Positions 25,403 to 33,926 of a DNA stretch of 64,000 nt are shown one piece after another; the stretch's first letter is position 1; the number at the start of each line of letters is the position of its first letter. The notes beneath the pieces were generated by a model. The model saw only the letters and a list, made by a program, of their open reading frames with translations. It made no database searches and was not told the origin of the DNA. The position numbers were made by a program, and so were the translations under genes. Origin of the DNA: Halorubrum salsamenti (GTDB taxonomy: Archaea; Halobacteriota; Halobacteria; Halobacteriales; Haloferacaceae); contig NZ_VCNL01000008.1 of NCBI RefSeq assembly GCF_007671685.1, positions 1 through 64,000 of the forward strand, written 5' to 3'.

Positions 25403-27176
25403 CTATCCTGTCGATTTCTCTTGCTTCGCCTCCGATTCCAGGAATCTGGAGGCTCGCTTCAGGTTTCTCCCCATTGCTTTCGCTATCGAGGCGTTTTTCA
25501 CCTTGATTTTCCCCGTGAACTTCGTTTTCTCACCGTCTTTGTGATACATCTCGTTCATCAATGACTCAACTCCGGCACGTAAGTTCAGGAACTCCTGTTC
25601 CGCTGGATCATCCAACCGCCTCCGTCGCTGAGCCACTTCTACCCGCCGTTCCCTGAACCCGTAGCTATAGTGTTCTTGCTGTTCCTCGACGAAACAGTTC
25701 TCTTGGTGCTGGCAGCCATCACAGAACTTCTTGTCCATCTTCCCCGAGATACGGCCGGTCTCGTAATGGTTCTGCTCGAATGGTTCGTGTCCGGCAGGAC
25801 ACGCAACCATTCTCGTCCCATCCCACTCTGGGGCGGCAAGCGACATCTTCTCCGCCGCAGGCCGTTGACCCGTGATTCCTGTGAAGTGCTGCGTGATCTC
25901 CTGATCACGGCAGCACTTTTCTACTTCCTTGTGCGTGTACCCACCATCTACGAGCAGGTCACGTAATCCCGTTTCCTCGGCGAGATTCCTCGCGTCTTCG
26001 GCCAAGAGGTCTCCATCATCCGTGTTGTTCGTATCGACTCGAACCGCCGTAATTAGACGAAACGGATTTTCACCATCGCATGTCTCAGCGATATTCGACT
26101 TGTAGCCGAAGTAATCTTCCGCGTCCTTGGAACGATACGTCGCTTCGTCGTCGTGAGGGTTTTGCAGTGAGCTGCTGTCGATCTCGTCGGACTCTTCCAG
26201 TCCGATGTGATCGTGTCTGTCTTCGGCGTCTCTTTCTAACGACTCGGAGTCGGGTTCATCTTCGGCAGTCTCTGTAGAGTCACTTGAAGAGGTGTACGTT
26301 TGGAGTGGCTGCCAGCCCGGTGACTCGTCACCGGGATGGCCCTGATCAGCAGAATCCTGATTATCGTCATCGTCTTCGAGATCAGGAATGCGATAGCATT
26401 GTTCGTCGAGGACACGCTGTAGATGAGCGAAGCTGTTCAACCCGGCGTATTCATCCTCGTCTCCGAATCGATCAACAAGCCACGCAGTATGCTCGGCGAG
26501 CGTTTCCATCGTTGCGGGAATTTCGCCCGGTTCAAGATGATAGGACAGCTCTAAGTTCTCGATGTCGGCGAACTCGTCATTCCAGCAGGAAGTTCCTGTG
26601 CGATCTCCCGAAGGAGATCGCACAGGAAATTGTGAAGCACTTTAGCGAGGAGATCGACACGAGACAGTTGCTTGATGTTGGCCTCAATGAACGTCGAATC
26701 CATCCGTTGAGTACTCGCATCAATCTCAAATTCACCCTGAAAGTAGGTACGGTGATTCTCGAAAACCTCGTTTAGCAGGTCGTGACCGGTCTCTTCTTCG
26801 TATTCCATCAACCGACGGCGGAAATTGGTGAGTGTCTTCTCACAAATATTGTCTCCGAGTGTCTCCTTTCCTAATACGTTCCTGACGCGAAAGTCGAAGA
26901 CGTAGGCGTGTTCGAGCTCTTTGTCGGACATACCGGCAGGTGTTAGATAATCTCCAAGGAGACAAGCTCGTTGACTGGCTTGTTCGGACGGCTATACCCG
27001 TCGTGGTATAGCCGTTCGAACTTTGTTTCATCAATTTGGGTGAAAACATGTTCGCAGAAGTGAGTAGACCAGTGATTCTGCAGTTTCTTTCGTATCCTGC
27101 CTGAAAGGTCTTTCAAAGGCGAAAAGAGCATCTCTTGCTCATGTTCAGTATTTTCTCTAAACACGTTATTACCCAA
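25403..27176 (-). pseudogene. IS1182-like transposase in three frames
   Basis: The transposase begins at 27176 (VFRENTEHEQEMLFSPLKDL) and runs to a stop at 26943. It continues in another frame from 26931 (MSDKELEHAYVFDFRVRNVL, then EFEIDASTQRMDSTFIEANI with a catalytic Asp region), and passes into a third frame from about 26620 to 25403 (LVDGGYTHKEVEKCCRD with the second Asp region; RRRRLDDPAEQEFLNLRAGV with the Glu region; a CPAGH...CDGCQHQENC zinc-like segment). At least two frameshifts make it inactive. The second junction coincides with a 36-bp perfect palindrome at 26593-26628. Confidence 0.8.
26593..26628. repeat. Perfect 16-bp-arm palindrome at a transposase frameshift
   Basis: TTCCTGTGCGATCTCC, loop CGAA, then its exact reverse complement. 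It lies where the reading frame of the transposase changes. The protein read on either side repeats the same idea (FLCDLLREIAQE), suggesting the palindrome arose by a local inverted duplication that broke the gene. Confidence 0.75.
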
Positions 27177-27382
27177 TTTATTGACTTAACGAAACTCTGA
27201 TGTAAATAACTTACAAATATTATTTTAGACACCTCAATTGAAGTCACATAGAAAACTCAGGTAACTCATCAATACACCTTTCTACGGTGCCGTCATCCTC
27301 TGAATTTAGCACGAAAAATCTATCAACTCCTGAGGATTTCAACCGAGCGACTCAACTCTGTTCTCGTCTTGGCTCGTACATG

Positions 27383-29887
27383 CTACTGAAGCAACTTTCG
27401 TCGGGTGTTCACAGCGACTAGACCGCCGCCGGCAATGACTGCGATCGCTGCTGACAGCGGATTGAAGAACCCGACGGCCAACGCCAAGAGAGCGATTCCG
27501 TTGTAGGAGAACGCGAGGAGGTTGTTCTGTTTCACGCGACGACGAGCCGCACCCGCTAGGTCGAAGGCGGTTTCGACGGAGCGGATGTCGTTGTCGACGA
27601 TAGCGATATCGGCGGCGTCAGCAGCTAACGCCGTGCCGCCGCCCAACGAAATACCGAGGTCGGCGGCTGCGAGTGCCGGGGCGTCGTTGGTACCGTCCCC
27701 GATCATCGCGACCTGACCGTCTGATTTGAGTCGCCGGATCGTCGCCGTCTTTCCTTCCGGTGGAACCTTCGCGAAGACGTGCGTCACGGCTTCGTGCTGC
27801 TTGAAGAAGTCCGTCGCTTCCTCGTCGTCACCGGTCAAGACGACGATGTCCGTGTCTCGTGCTCCGAGCCGAGAGATGGTGTCGTCCCAGCCGTCCCGCG
27901 GCTCATCGCCCACGACGATCAGCCCCTCTGCTGTCCCGTCGCGACCGACGACGACCGAAAGCTGACCGAAGCCCCGAGCGTCGGCGACACGAGACCGGAT
28001 GTCGTCGTCCACGGTCCACCCCTGTTCCGCGAAGAGATCGAGGTTTCCGACAAGATACGGAGTTCCATCGATCACCCCTTCGATACCGGACTGGTGATTC
28101 GTGAACTCGCTTATCTGGCCTGTTTTCTCTGTCTCATTACCGTTATTGTCCGAGTTCGATTGATCGTCAAGGCCTTGGTCGGTCGCATTCCTGTGGGCGA
28201 AAGCCGTTGTGATGGCGTTTGCAGCGGGATGTGATGCTCGTTGTTCGAGCGCTGCGACGGCGTCAAGGAGGTCCGCAGGAGCGTCCGCTTCGATCACCTC
28301 CATCTCTCCGGTCGTGAGGGTCCCCGTCTTGTCGAAAACAACGGTATCGATGTCTCGGAGTCGTTCGAACACCGTCTCGTCGAAGATAATGATCCCCCGA
28401 CGGAGTGCACTTGCGAGGCTCTTCGCGACCGAGAGCGGCGTCGCAAGTCCGAGGGCCCACGGCGAACCGGCGAGGAGGACCAGCAGTGCGAGGAGGATCG
28501 CGTCCGGGATGCTCATGTCGAACGCGATTACACTGGCACCACCGATCGCAACGGCGGCTCCGACAACGAGAAGTACCGCGTACGACGCGAGTTGGTCGGC
28601 GTGGCGTTGGACGCCGTGAGTCGCGCTCTGGAGGTCCCACACGGCTGTGGTTATCCGATCGATACTGCTCGTCACGTCCGTGCCGACACGAACCAAGGCC
28701 GCGCCGTCCGTGACGATCGATCCACCAATGATCTCGTTGCCGGCGCGTTTTAGCACCGGAAGCGACTCGCCAGTGACGATCGCTTCGTCGACGGTACAGC
28801 TGTCTTCGACCAGTTCACCGTCTACTGGGACTCGTTCACCCTGTCGAACGAGCACGACATCCCCTGAATTGAGGTCCTCCACGCGAACTTCCTCAGTCTT
28901 CCCGTCCGAGTCATACGTTCGTGCGCGCTCGACTTGTGATATCGTGAGTTCGGTGAGGCGATCAAGGGCGCGCTGCTTGATCGACGACTCGTAGAACACC
29001 ATCGCGGTGACTGCGGCCGTGACGACGATCGCGAGGTCGTAGAAAATGTCGTTTTGTCCGAGGATGACAGCGGCCGTACTGTACGTGTACGCGCTGATCG
29101 CGGTGATCGCGACCAACAGGTCGGTGTTCGGGCGTCGCATTTTGAGACTGAGGTATGCGCCGCGCAACACCGGGAGACCGGTGAAGAGGAGAATAATGCC
29201 GGTCATCACGAAATACAGCCGGAGGAAGACGAACGCTCCCTCGCTATCTAGACGGAAGGCACCCTCGAATATTTCGAGCGCTTGCCAGTCAAATATTGAC
29301 GCAAGGTGAGCGGGATAGATAATTGCGACGTACGGGACCAACAGAAACGCACCGAAGAGGAATCCGACGGAGTATCGCATTCCCAACAGCTGGTCGTCTC
29401 GACGCTTTCGAATTCCACCCATCTCTCGTGCTCGGCGCGTCGTCCCACCGGTTTCGCTCACGTCTGACGAGGCATCCTCACGGAGATACGCCGTATACCC
29501 GAGGGTACTCAATACATCACGCAGCGACTCCTTCGAAACAGTGTCTGGGTCGTGTTCAACTCGGATCGTCTCGGTGACGTAACTCGCCTCGGCACTGATC
29601 ACTCCCTCTTGTTTCTCAGCGAGAGATTCAAGATACGCCTCACACGTCGCGGAGTACATGCCGTCAATCCGGAGGAACGTCCGAGAACGATACTGATCGG
29701 GAGGAACAGTGTCGTCTCCCTCATCAATCTTGTTCTCAGTTGTGGTCTGGGTGACATCGAGAGAATCGGGAGCCCCAAGCGTCGTGTGTACATCGTGGCA
29801 CCCGCTCGAACAGAACGAGCGTTCACCATCAGCCTCGAACGTGGAAGACTGAATCTCTCGACCACACAAATAACATTTTTCAGTCAT
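27383..29887 (-). CDS. Heavy-metal P1B-type ATPase with SPW in place of CPC
   Basis: An 834-residue P-type ATPase. It begins with a TRASH/YHS-like Cys cluster (CYLCGREI...SFCSSGC, residues 5-30) and a degenerate HMA domain (GMYSATCEAYLE, where the first Cys of CxxC is Ser). Eight membrane helices, TGESLPVLKR, DKTGTLTTGE (phospho-Asp near residue 517), HPAANAI, VLTGDDEEAT and GDGTNDAPALA are all present, so catalysis should be intact. The membrane metal motif near residue 474 reads GSPWALGLATP where copper pumps have ACPCALGLATP. Both metal-site cysteines are thus replaced. Its substrate cannot be assumed to be copper. A decayed relative lies at 16790-17387. Confidence 0.88.
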   Translation of the reverse strand: MTEKCYLCGREIQSSTFEADGERSFCSSGCHDVHTTLGAPDSLDVTQTTTENKIDEGDDTVPPDQYRSRTFLRIDGMYSATCEAYLESLAEKQEGVISAEASYVTETIRVEHDPDTVSKESLRDVLSTLGYTAYLREDASSDVSETGGTTRRAREMGGIRKRRDDQLLGMRYSVGFLFGAFLLVPYVAIIYPAHLASIFDWQALEIFEGAFRLDSEGAFVFLRLYFVMTGIILLFTGLPVLRGAYLSLKMRRPNTDLLVAITAISAYTYSTAAVILGQNDIFYDLAIVVTAAVTAMVFYESSIKQRALDRLTELTISQVERARTYDSDGKTEEVRVEDLNSGDVVLVRQGERVPVDGELVEDSCTVDEAIVTGESLPVLKRAGNEIIGGSIVTDGAALVRVGTDVTSSIDRITTAVWDLQSATHGVQRHADQLASYAVLLVVGAAVAIGGASVIAFDMSIPDAILLALLVLLAGSPWALGLATPLSVAKSLASALRRGIIIFDETVFERLRDIDTVVFDKTGTLTTGEMEVIEADAPADLLDAVAALEQRASHPAANAITTAFAHRNATDQGLDDQSNSDNNGNETEKTGQISEFTNHQSGIEGVIDGTPYLVGNLDLFAEQGWTVDDDIRSRVADARGFGQLSVVVGRDGTAEGLIVVGDEPRDGWDDTISRLGARDTDIVVLTGDDEEATDFFKQHEAVTHVFAKVPPEGKTATIRRLKSDGQVAMIGDGTNDAPALAAADLGISLGGGTALAADAADIAIVDNDIRSVETAFDLAGAARRRVKQNNLLAFSYNGIALLALAVGFFNPLSAAIAVIAGGGLVAVNTRRKLLQ

Positions 29888-30078
29888 ATATTAGTGGGAG
29901 TGGTTCATGCTGTCTGTCTGAGAGCACACCGGTCTGAATGGACACTATGAACCATGTTTTTTATAGAACGTATTCGGATGATAGGGTGTCTGTCGCTTAT
30001 GATTCGGTAAGTGGGTCGTGTTTATGTGGTTGTTGATACTCTCTGTGGTGGATCTGTGTCAATCAGTCGTATCCACAC
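29888..30078. promoter_or_regulatory. Upstream region of the SPW ATPase with an inverted repeat
   Basis: TGGTTCAT at 29901-29908 and ATGAACCA at 29947-29954 form an 8-bp inverted repeat with a 38-bp spacer, upstream of the leftward ATPase start at 29887. It could be an operator or mere chance. No other signal is clear. Confidence 0.3.
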
Positions 30079-30437
30079 CTACGTAGCATCCTCGGAAATA
30101 TGCGACCACCACCCTCGCTCGCTGATCGCTATGTGTACTTGAGCGATGATCCCCAACAGGGGCAGTTCCAAGAGCGGACCGATCACAAGCGCCAACGGAA
30201 TGAGTGGTTCATTCGGGAACGCGACGACGGCGATCGCGAGTGCAGTCGGTGAGTTTCGCGACAGGATAGTGTTGTTGAAACACACGAGTTCCTCGTACGA
30301 GAAATCAAGCATACGACCAATAGCGAATCCGACACCGAGGTTGATCACGTAAAAGGCGATCACGGGAATCGCCATCACAGCGAGCAGTCGCGGATTCTCG
30401 ACGATTACCTGAATTGAGGCGCTAAGGCCCCTTCCTC
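30079..30437 (-). pseudogene. ACR3-type arsenite efflux gene, 3' fragment
   Basis: The C-terminal third of an ACR3/bile-acid-symporter-like transporter: SASIQVIVENPRLLAVM, then CFNNTILSRNSPTALAIAVV and PLALVIGPLLELPLLGIIAQ. It aligns residue for residue with the intact gene at 31656-32651. The frame is lost where the MITE-like element starts at 30438, and the rest of the gene is not found beyond it, so the deletion is larger than the insertion alone. Confidence 0.85.
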
Positions 30438-30658
30438 ATTCGTCTTTAGTTAATACTCTTAGTAATACTTAGTAGCTTCATATTCGATCCAGATTCGACA
30501 CGTTCGTGCCGGCAATAGGTGGAAAATGGCGGTTTTGAGGGTTGCTTGTCGTTCGATATCAGCAACAACAGAATCTCAGCCGTGATTTCTACTACATCTA
30601 ATACTCTTAGACATAATTTAAACTCAAGTATTACTACTGGGCTTAACTAAAGACGAAT
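30438..30658. mobile_element. MITE-like element with 12-bp target duplication
   Basis: A 221-bp A/T-rich, non-coding element. Its ends are perfect 16-bp inverted repeats (ATTCGTCTTTAGTTAA at the left, its reverse complement at the right), with a further shared AGTAATACTT block inside each end. It is flanked by the exact 12-bp direct repeat GGCCCCTTCCTC (30426-30437 and 30659-30670). This is the structure of a non-autonomous transposon moved by a transposase in trans; a 12-bp duplication would fit an IS4-type partner. Confidence 0.85.
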
Positions 30659-30713
30659 GGCCCCTTCCTCAACGAGCGACCGAAGGGAGCGAGTAAGGAG
30701 GGGATACAGCGCC

Positions 30714-31618
30714 GCGGCTCTGTTGAAATCCTCAAAGAGTTACATGTTTAGCCTGTAATTCGACGAAATGAAGGCCCTCCCGAAGTCGCAGATTCTCCGT
30801 TTTGCTGAGAAGGCGATCCATCTGGCGCGTCGAGCGGTCTCCCGATACTCCTCGAAATTTTCTAAACACCGCTATACACTTCCCCAACACGTTGTTCTGT
30901 TGTGTCTCAAAGTTCAAAAGAACACAACCTACCGTGGCTTGCTTGACGAACTGATCGAGATGCCACGCATCCGTCGAGCTCTTGGATTAGCTGAACTTCC
31001 TACTCCTTCAACGCTCTGTAAGGCGTTCAATCGACTTGATATGACCGTATGGCGTATCATATTGACTCTCTCAGCGACGCTACTTCCGACGAGCGGAGTT
31101 GTTGGAGTTGATGCATCAGGGTTCGACCGCAGTCACGCTTCGAAACACTACACGAAACGCGCCGAGCTCACGATTCAGCAGCTCAAAGTGACGCTGCTGG
31201 TCGATGCGAAGGTGAACGCAATCCTAGATTTACACGTGACGACGACCCGGAAACACGATAGCCAGGTTGCGCCGTCACTGATCAAACGCAATCCCGAGAA
31301 TATCGACATTCTGCTCGGTGACAAGGGCTACGACGACCAGAAGATCAGGCGGCTTGCTCGTCAACACGAGGTTCGTCCACTGATCAAGCATCGTGAGTTC
31401 ACATCGCTCCATAAGGCATGGAACGCGCGCTTAGATGCTGATCTCTATGGCCAGCGGAGTCAATCCGAGACAGTCAACTCTACGCTCAAGCGGAAGTACG
31501 GTGCGTTCGTCCGCTCACGACGATGGTGGAAGCAGTTCCGTGAACTCACCATCGCTTGTCTCAGTCACAACATCGACCGATCACTCTGAGTGGTCAAGAC
31601 ATATGATTCACAGACCGC
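30714..31618 (+). mobile_element. IS5-family insertion sequence
   Basis: About 905 bp. The left end GCGGCTCTGTTGAAATC and the reverse complement of the right end, GCGGTCTGTGAATC, form imperfect inverted repeats around a single intact transposase gene. No clear target duplication is seen. It lies between the ACR3 fragment with its MITE and the intact ACR3 gene. Confidence 0.7.
30768..31589 (+). CDS. IS5-family transposase
   Basis: A 273-residue, apparently intact DDE transposase. Landmarks are LPQHVVLLCLKVQKNTTYRG and LPTPSTLCKAFNRLDM in the N-terminal domain, VVGVDASGFDRSHAS with the first Asp, ILLGDKGYDDQKIRRLA with the second, and QRSQSETVNSTLKRKYG with the Glu. Length and motifs match the haloarchaeal IS5 group. 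A decayed relative occupies 36518-37354. Confidence 0.9.
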   Translation: MKALPKSQILRFAEKAIHLARRAVSRYSSKFSKHRYTLPQHVVLLCLKVQKNTTYRGLLDELIEMPRIRRALGLAELPTPSTLCKAFNRLDMTVWRIILTLSATLLPTSGVVGVDASGFDRSHASKHYTKRAELTIQQLKVTLLVDAKVNAILDLHVTTTRKHDSQVAPSLIKRNPENIDILLGDKGYDDQKIRRLARQHEVRPLIKHREFTSLHKAWNARLDADLYGQRSQSETVNSTLKRKYGAFVRSRRWWKQFRELTIACLSHNIDRSL

Positions 31619-31655
31619 TCAGGATCAGGGAGTAATGATTCTTGCCAGTCTTCAT

Positions 31656-32651
31656 TCAGTCTCTGCTAAACACCGTTGCTGGATCAAACGGCCACCACTC
31701 GCGGTTTCGGATCGCCAAATGGATTTGTGCAATGAAGCCTAACAGCGGAAGTTCCAACAGCGGCCCAATAACCAGTGCGAGCGGGATGAGCGGCTCGTTC
31801 GGGAACGCGACGACGGCAATTGCGAGGGCCGTCGGTGAGTTCCGTGAGAGGATCGTGTTGTTGAAACAGACCATCTCCTTGTAGGAGAACGAGAGTACTT
31901 GTCCGACGCCAAACCCGATGCCGAGATTGATCGCATAGAAGACGAGAACGGGAACCGCGAGAAGAGCAAGTAATCCGGGGTTTTCGAGGATTAGCTCCCC
32001 CTGCGAAGCGAACATTGCGCCGATGGCGAGACTGAGGAAAATAATCTGGAGCGGACTCAATTTCGGCAGGAAGTGCTGCTTGAACCACTGCGTCCCCTTT
32101 TGTCGGGTCAATGCCCACCGAGCAAGTCCACCAACCACAAGCGGGACGACGAGTACGAGAACGACGCTTTCGATCAGCAGCTCCATCGGTAACGCGACCA
32201 GTTCGCCCGCGAAGACGTACAAGTAGAGTGGAAGCAGTATCAACTGGAGAACGAGGTTGTACGGGAGAATAGAGGTAGCCAGCGGAACATCTCCGTCCGC
32301 AATATCGGTGAAAATGAGATACCAATCCGTACATGGTGTCACCATCAGCATGATGAGTCCGACCCACAGGGCAGGGTGATCTCGAAGGAAAACCGCGCCG
32401 AGTGCCACCGCTAACAGCGGACTCCAGATGAAATTGACCAGAAGACTAGACCCGACTACACGACGATTTCCGAACGCTGCCCGGAGGCGAGAGAGTGGGA
32501 TTCCGGTGAACGCGGCGAACAGCATCACCATCAAGAACGGGAGAATGAGTGAGTCCGCAATCGGCGGAACACCAGCGATCTGACCGAGCACTAACCCACT
32601 CAGAATCGCAATAATAACGAATACACTCTGGTACTTCTCGACGAAATCCAT
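31656..32651 (-). CDS. ACR3-type arsenite efflux permease
   Basis: A 331-residue, ten-helix transporter of the ACR3/bile acid:sodium symporter superfamily, expected to export arsenite. Conserved points are MLMVTPCTDWYLIFTDIA with the functional Cys of ACR3, SVVLVLVVPLVVGG and CFNNTILSRNSPTALAIAVV. The ATG at 32651 opens the first helix directly. There is no arsR or arsC nearby. The 3' fragment at 30079-30437 shows the locus was once duplicated. Other substrates (antimonite, bile-acid-like solutes) cannot be excluded. Confidence 0.82.
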   Translation of the reverse strand: MDFVEKYQSVFVIIAILSGLVLGQIAGVPPIADSLILPFLMVMLFAAFTGIPLSRLRAAFGNRRVVGSSLLVNFIWSPLLAVALGAVFLRDHPALWVGLIMLMVTPCTDWYLIFTDIADGDVPLATSILPYNLVLQLILLPLYLYVFAGELVALPMELLIESVVLVLVVPLVVGGLARWALTRQKGTQWFKQHFLPKLSPLQIIFLSLAIGAMFASQGELILENPGLLALLAVPVLVFYAINLGIGFGVGQVLSFSYKEMVCFNNTILSRNSPTALAIAVVAFPNEPLIPLALVIGPLLELPLLGFIAQIHLAIRNREWWPFDPATVFSRD

Positions 32652-33078
32652 TCTGTTGCGTCTGTGTCGGGAGCCATCCTAAGGATGTTGCTTATTGTAA
32701 TGACACTAAAGAGATAGATTGGGAATACAATAGACAATTTTGTGACAACGTGAGACAGTCACTGGCCATTTCTGGTCCATATGTAGCGAGTGAATTAGTC
32801 TCAACTGCAGAAGATCCCACGAGCGCAAAACCGAGGGGGAGAGAAGGAGACACGTGGAGGCTCTCGTCGATGGCGACCGCGTCGAAATGGTGGTCGTTGA
32901 TACAGTTGGAACGTCGTTCATGAGCTGGAATACAGTCATATCGAACGCGCGACGGAAGGGTATCTGTCTCGGTTTCGGATGCGTGTCTGATTGCGCAAAT
33001 CGTCTGTTACAATCTTGCTCTGTCGGCGTCGCCGTAACGTCTCGTCCGAGAGTTCGGTGCGGCCATTCTAGCCGGACG
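32652..33078. other. Gene-free region between ACR3 and cox genes
   Basis: About 430 bp with frames on both strands but none with family features. Divergent promoters for the efflux permease (leftward) and cox2 (rightward) must lie here. Confidence 0.45.
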
Positions 33079-33092
33079 ATACAAAATAATAA
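33079..33092 (+). promoter_or_regulatory. TATA-like element for the cox operon
   Basis: The run atacaaaataataa lies about 43-56 bases upstream of the cox2 ATG and gives the strongest A/T block in the region. A transcript starting about 25 bases further on would have a short leader. Confidence 0.4.
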
Positions 33093-33134
33093 GTGTACCC
33101 TCGTGAAGGGGCGCGCAAGAGTCGAAAGGCAAAC

Positions 33135-33926
33135 ATGATAGATCCAATTATCCTGCAACAGGGGAGCGACTGGCGCGCGCAGGCGGAGGTCTTCGACGAG
33201 ATCTTCTTCGTCTTCCTCGCGCTCGGTACGCTCGTCGGCACAATCGTCGTCGCGTACACGCTGTGGAACGTGTTCAAATATCGCGACGACGGCAGTGAAC
33301 CGAAGGAGGACTTTGACGCGCCGATCGTCGGTGAACTCCCGACCGGACAGGGCGGTCCGAAAGCGAAGAAGCTCTTCCTGTCGTTCGGATTGAGCGCGAT
33401 CGTCGTCATCAGCCTTGTCGTGTACGCGTACGGACTCCTCCTCTACGTCGAAGAGGGTCCAGACACGAGCGACGCGGGGAATATCGAAATCACCGTCGAG
33501 GGGTACCAGTTCGGTTGGGAGTACATCTATCCGAACGGTTACTCCACGAGGGGCGAGATGATCGTTCCGGCCGATCAGCGGATCGACCTCAACGTGACTT
33601 CACGCGACGTGTGGCACAACTTCGGCTCGTCGGAGTTACGGATAAAATCCGACGCCATCCCCGGAGAGTACAGTAGTACCTGGTTCTCCGTGAGTTCCGA
33701 GGACGTTGAAGCACAGGGTGGCGAAGCAACTTACCGAGTCGAGTGCTTCGAACTCTGCGGCGCGGGCCACTCTGCGATGACTGGTCAAATCACGGTGCTC
33801 CCGCAAGACGAGTGGGAAGAATGGTATGCTGGAACCCAAGGTGAAAACACTTCTAGTGTCGACAGCGCTGGCGCCGGAAATGCCTCCAGCGTTGACAACG
33901 CAGTCATTCGAGGTGCCCCCGCATGA
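33135..33926 (+). CDS. cox2: Cytochrome c oxidase-type subunit II (CuA)
   Basis: A 263-residue subunit II. Two N-terminal helices (about residues 18-43 and 78-100) anchor a CuA cupredoxin domain. The CuA ligands are VWHNFGSSELR and VECFELCGAGHSAM (C-x3-C-x3-H-x2-M). It accepts electrons from a halocyanin-type or cytochrome donor and passes them to subunit I. The ATG at 33135 gives a typical start before the first helix. The stop overlaps the start of coxAC (ATGA), so the subunits are co-translated. Confidence 0.93.
   Translation: MIDPIILQQGSDWRAQAEVFDEIFFVFLALGTLVGTIVVAYTLWNVFKYRDDGSEPKEDFDAPIVGELPTGQGGPKAKKLFLSFGLSAIVVISLVVYAYGLLLYVEEGPDTSDAGNIEITVEGYQFGWEYIYPNGYSTRGEMIVPADQRIDLNVTSRDVWHNFGSSELRIKSDAIPGEYSSTWFSVSSEDVEAQGGEATYRVECFELCGAGHSAMTGQITVLPQDEWEEWYAGTQGENTSSVDSAGAGNASSVDNAVIRGAPA

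Larger units (their letters stand above)
25277..27294 (-). mobile_element. IS1182-like insertion sequence, decayed
   Basis: About 2.0 kb with terminal inverted repeats: GGCACCGTAGAAAGG followed by a near-match (left 25278-25295, right 27274-27291). The 9-bp direct repeat ATCCTCTGA occurs just outside each end (25268-25276 and 27295-27303) and looks like a target duplication, though 1-3 extra bases lie between it and the repeats. It holds a transposase spread over three frames. A perfect hairpin lies just inside the left end. Confidence 0.75.

Noticed and set aside
32706-33138. Overlapping frames on both strands upstream of cox2
   Set aside because: No start context, hydrophobic pattern or family resemblance; treated as non-coding.
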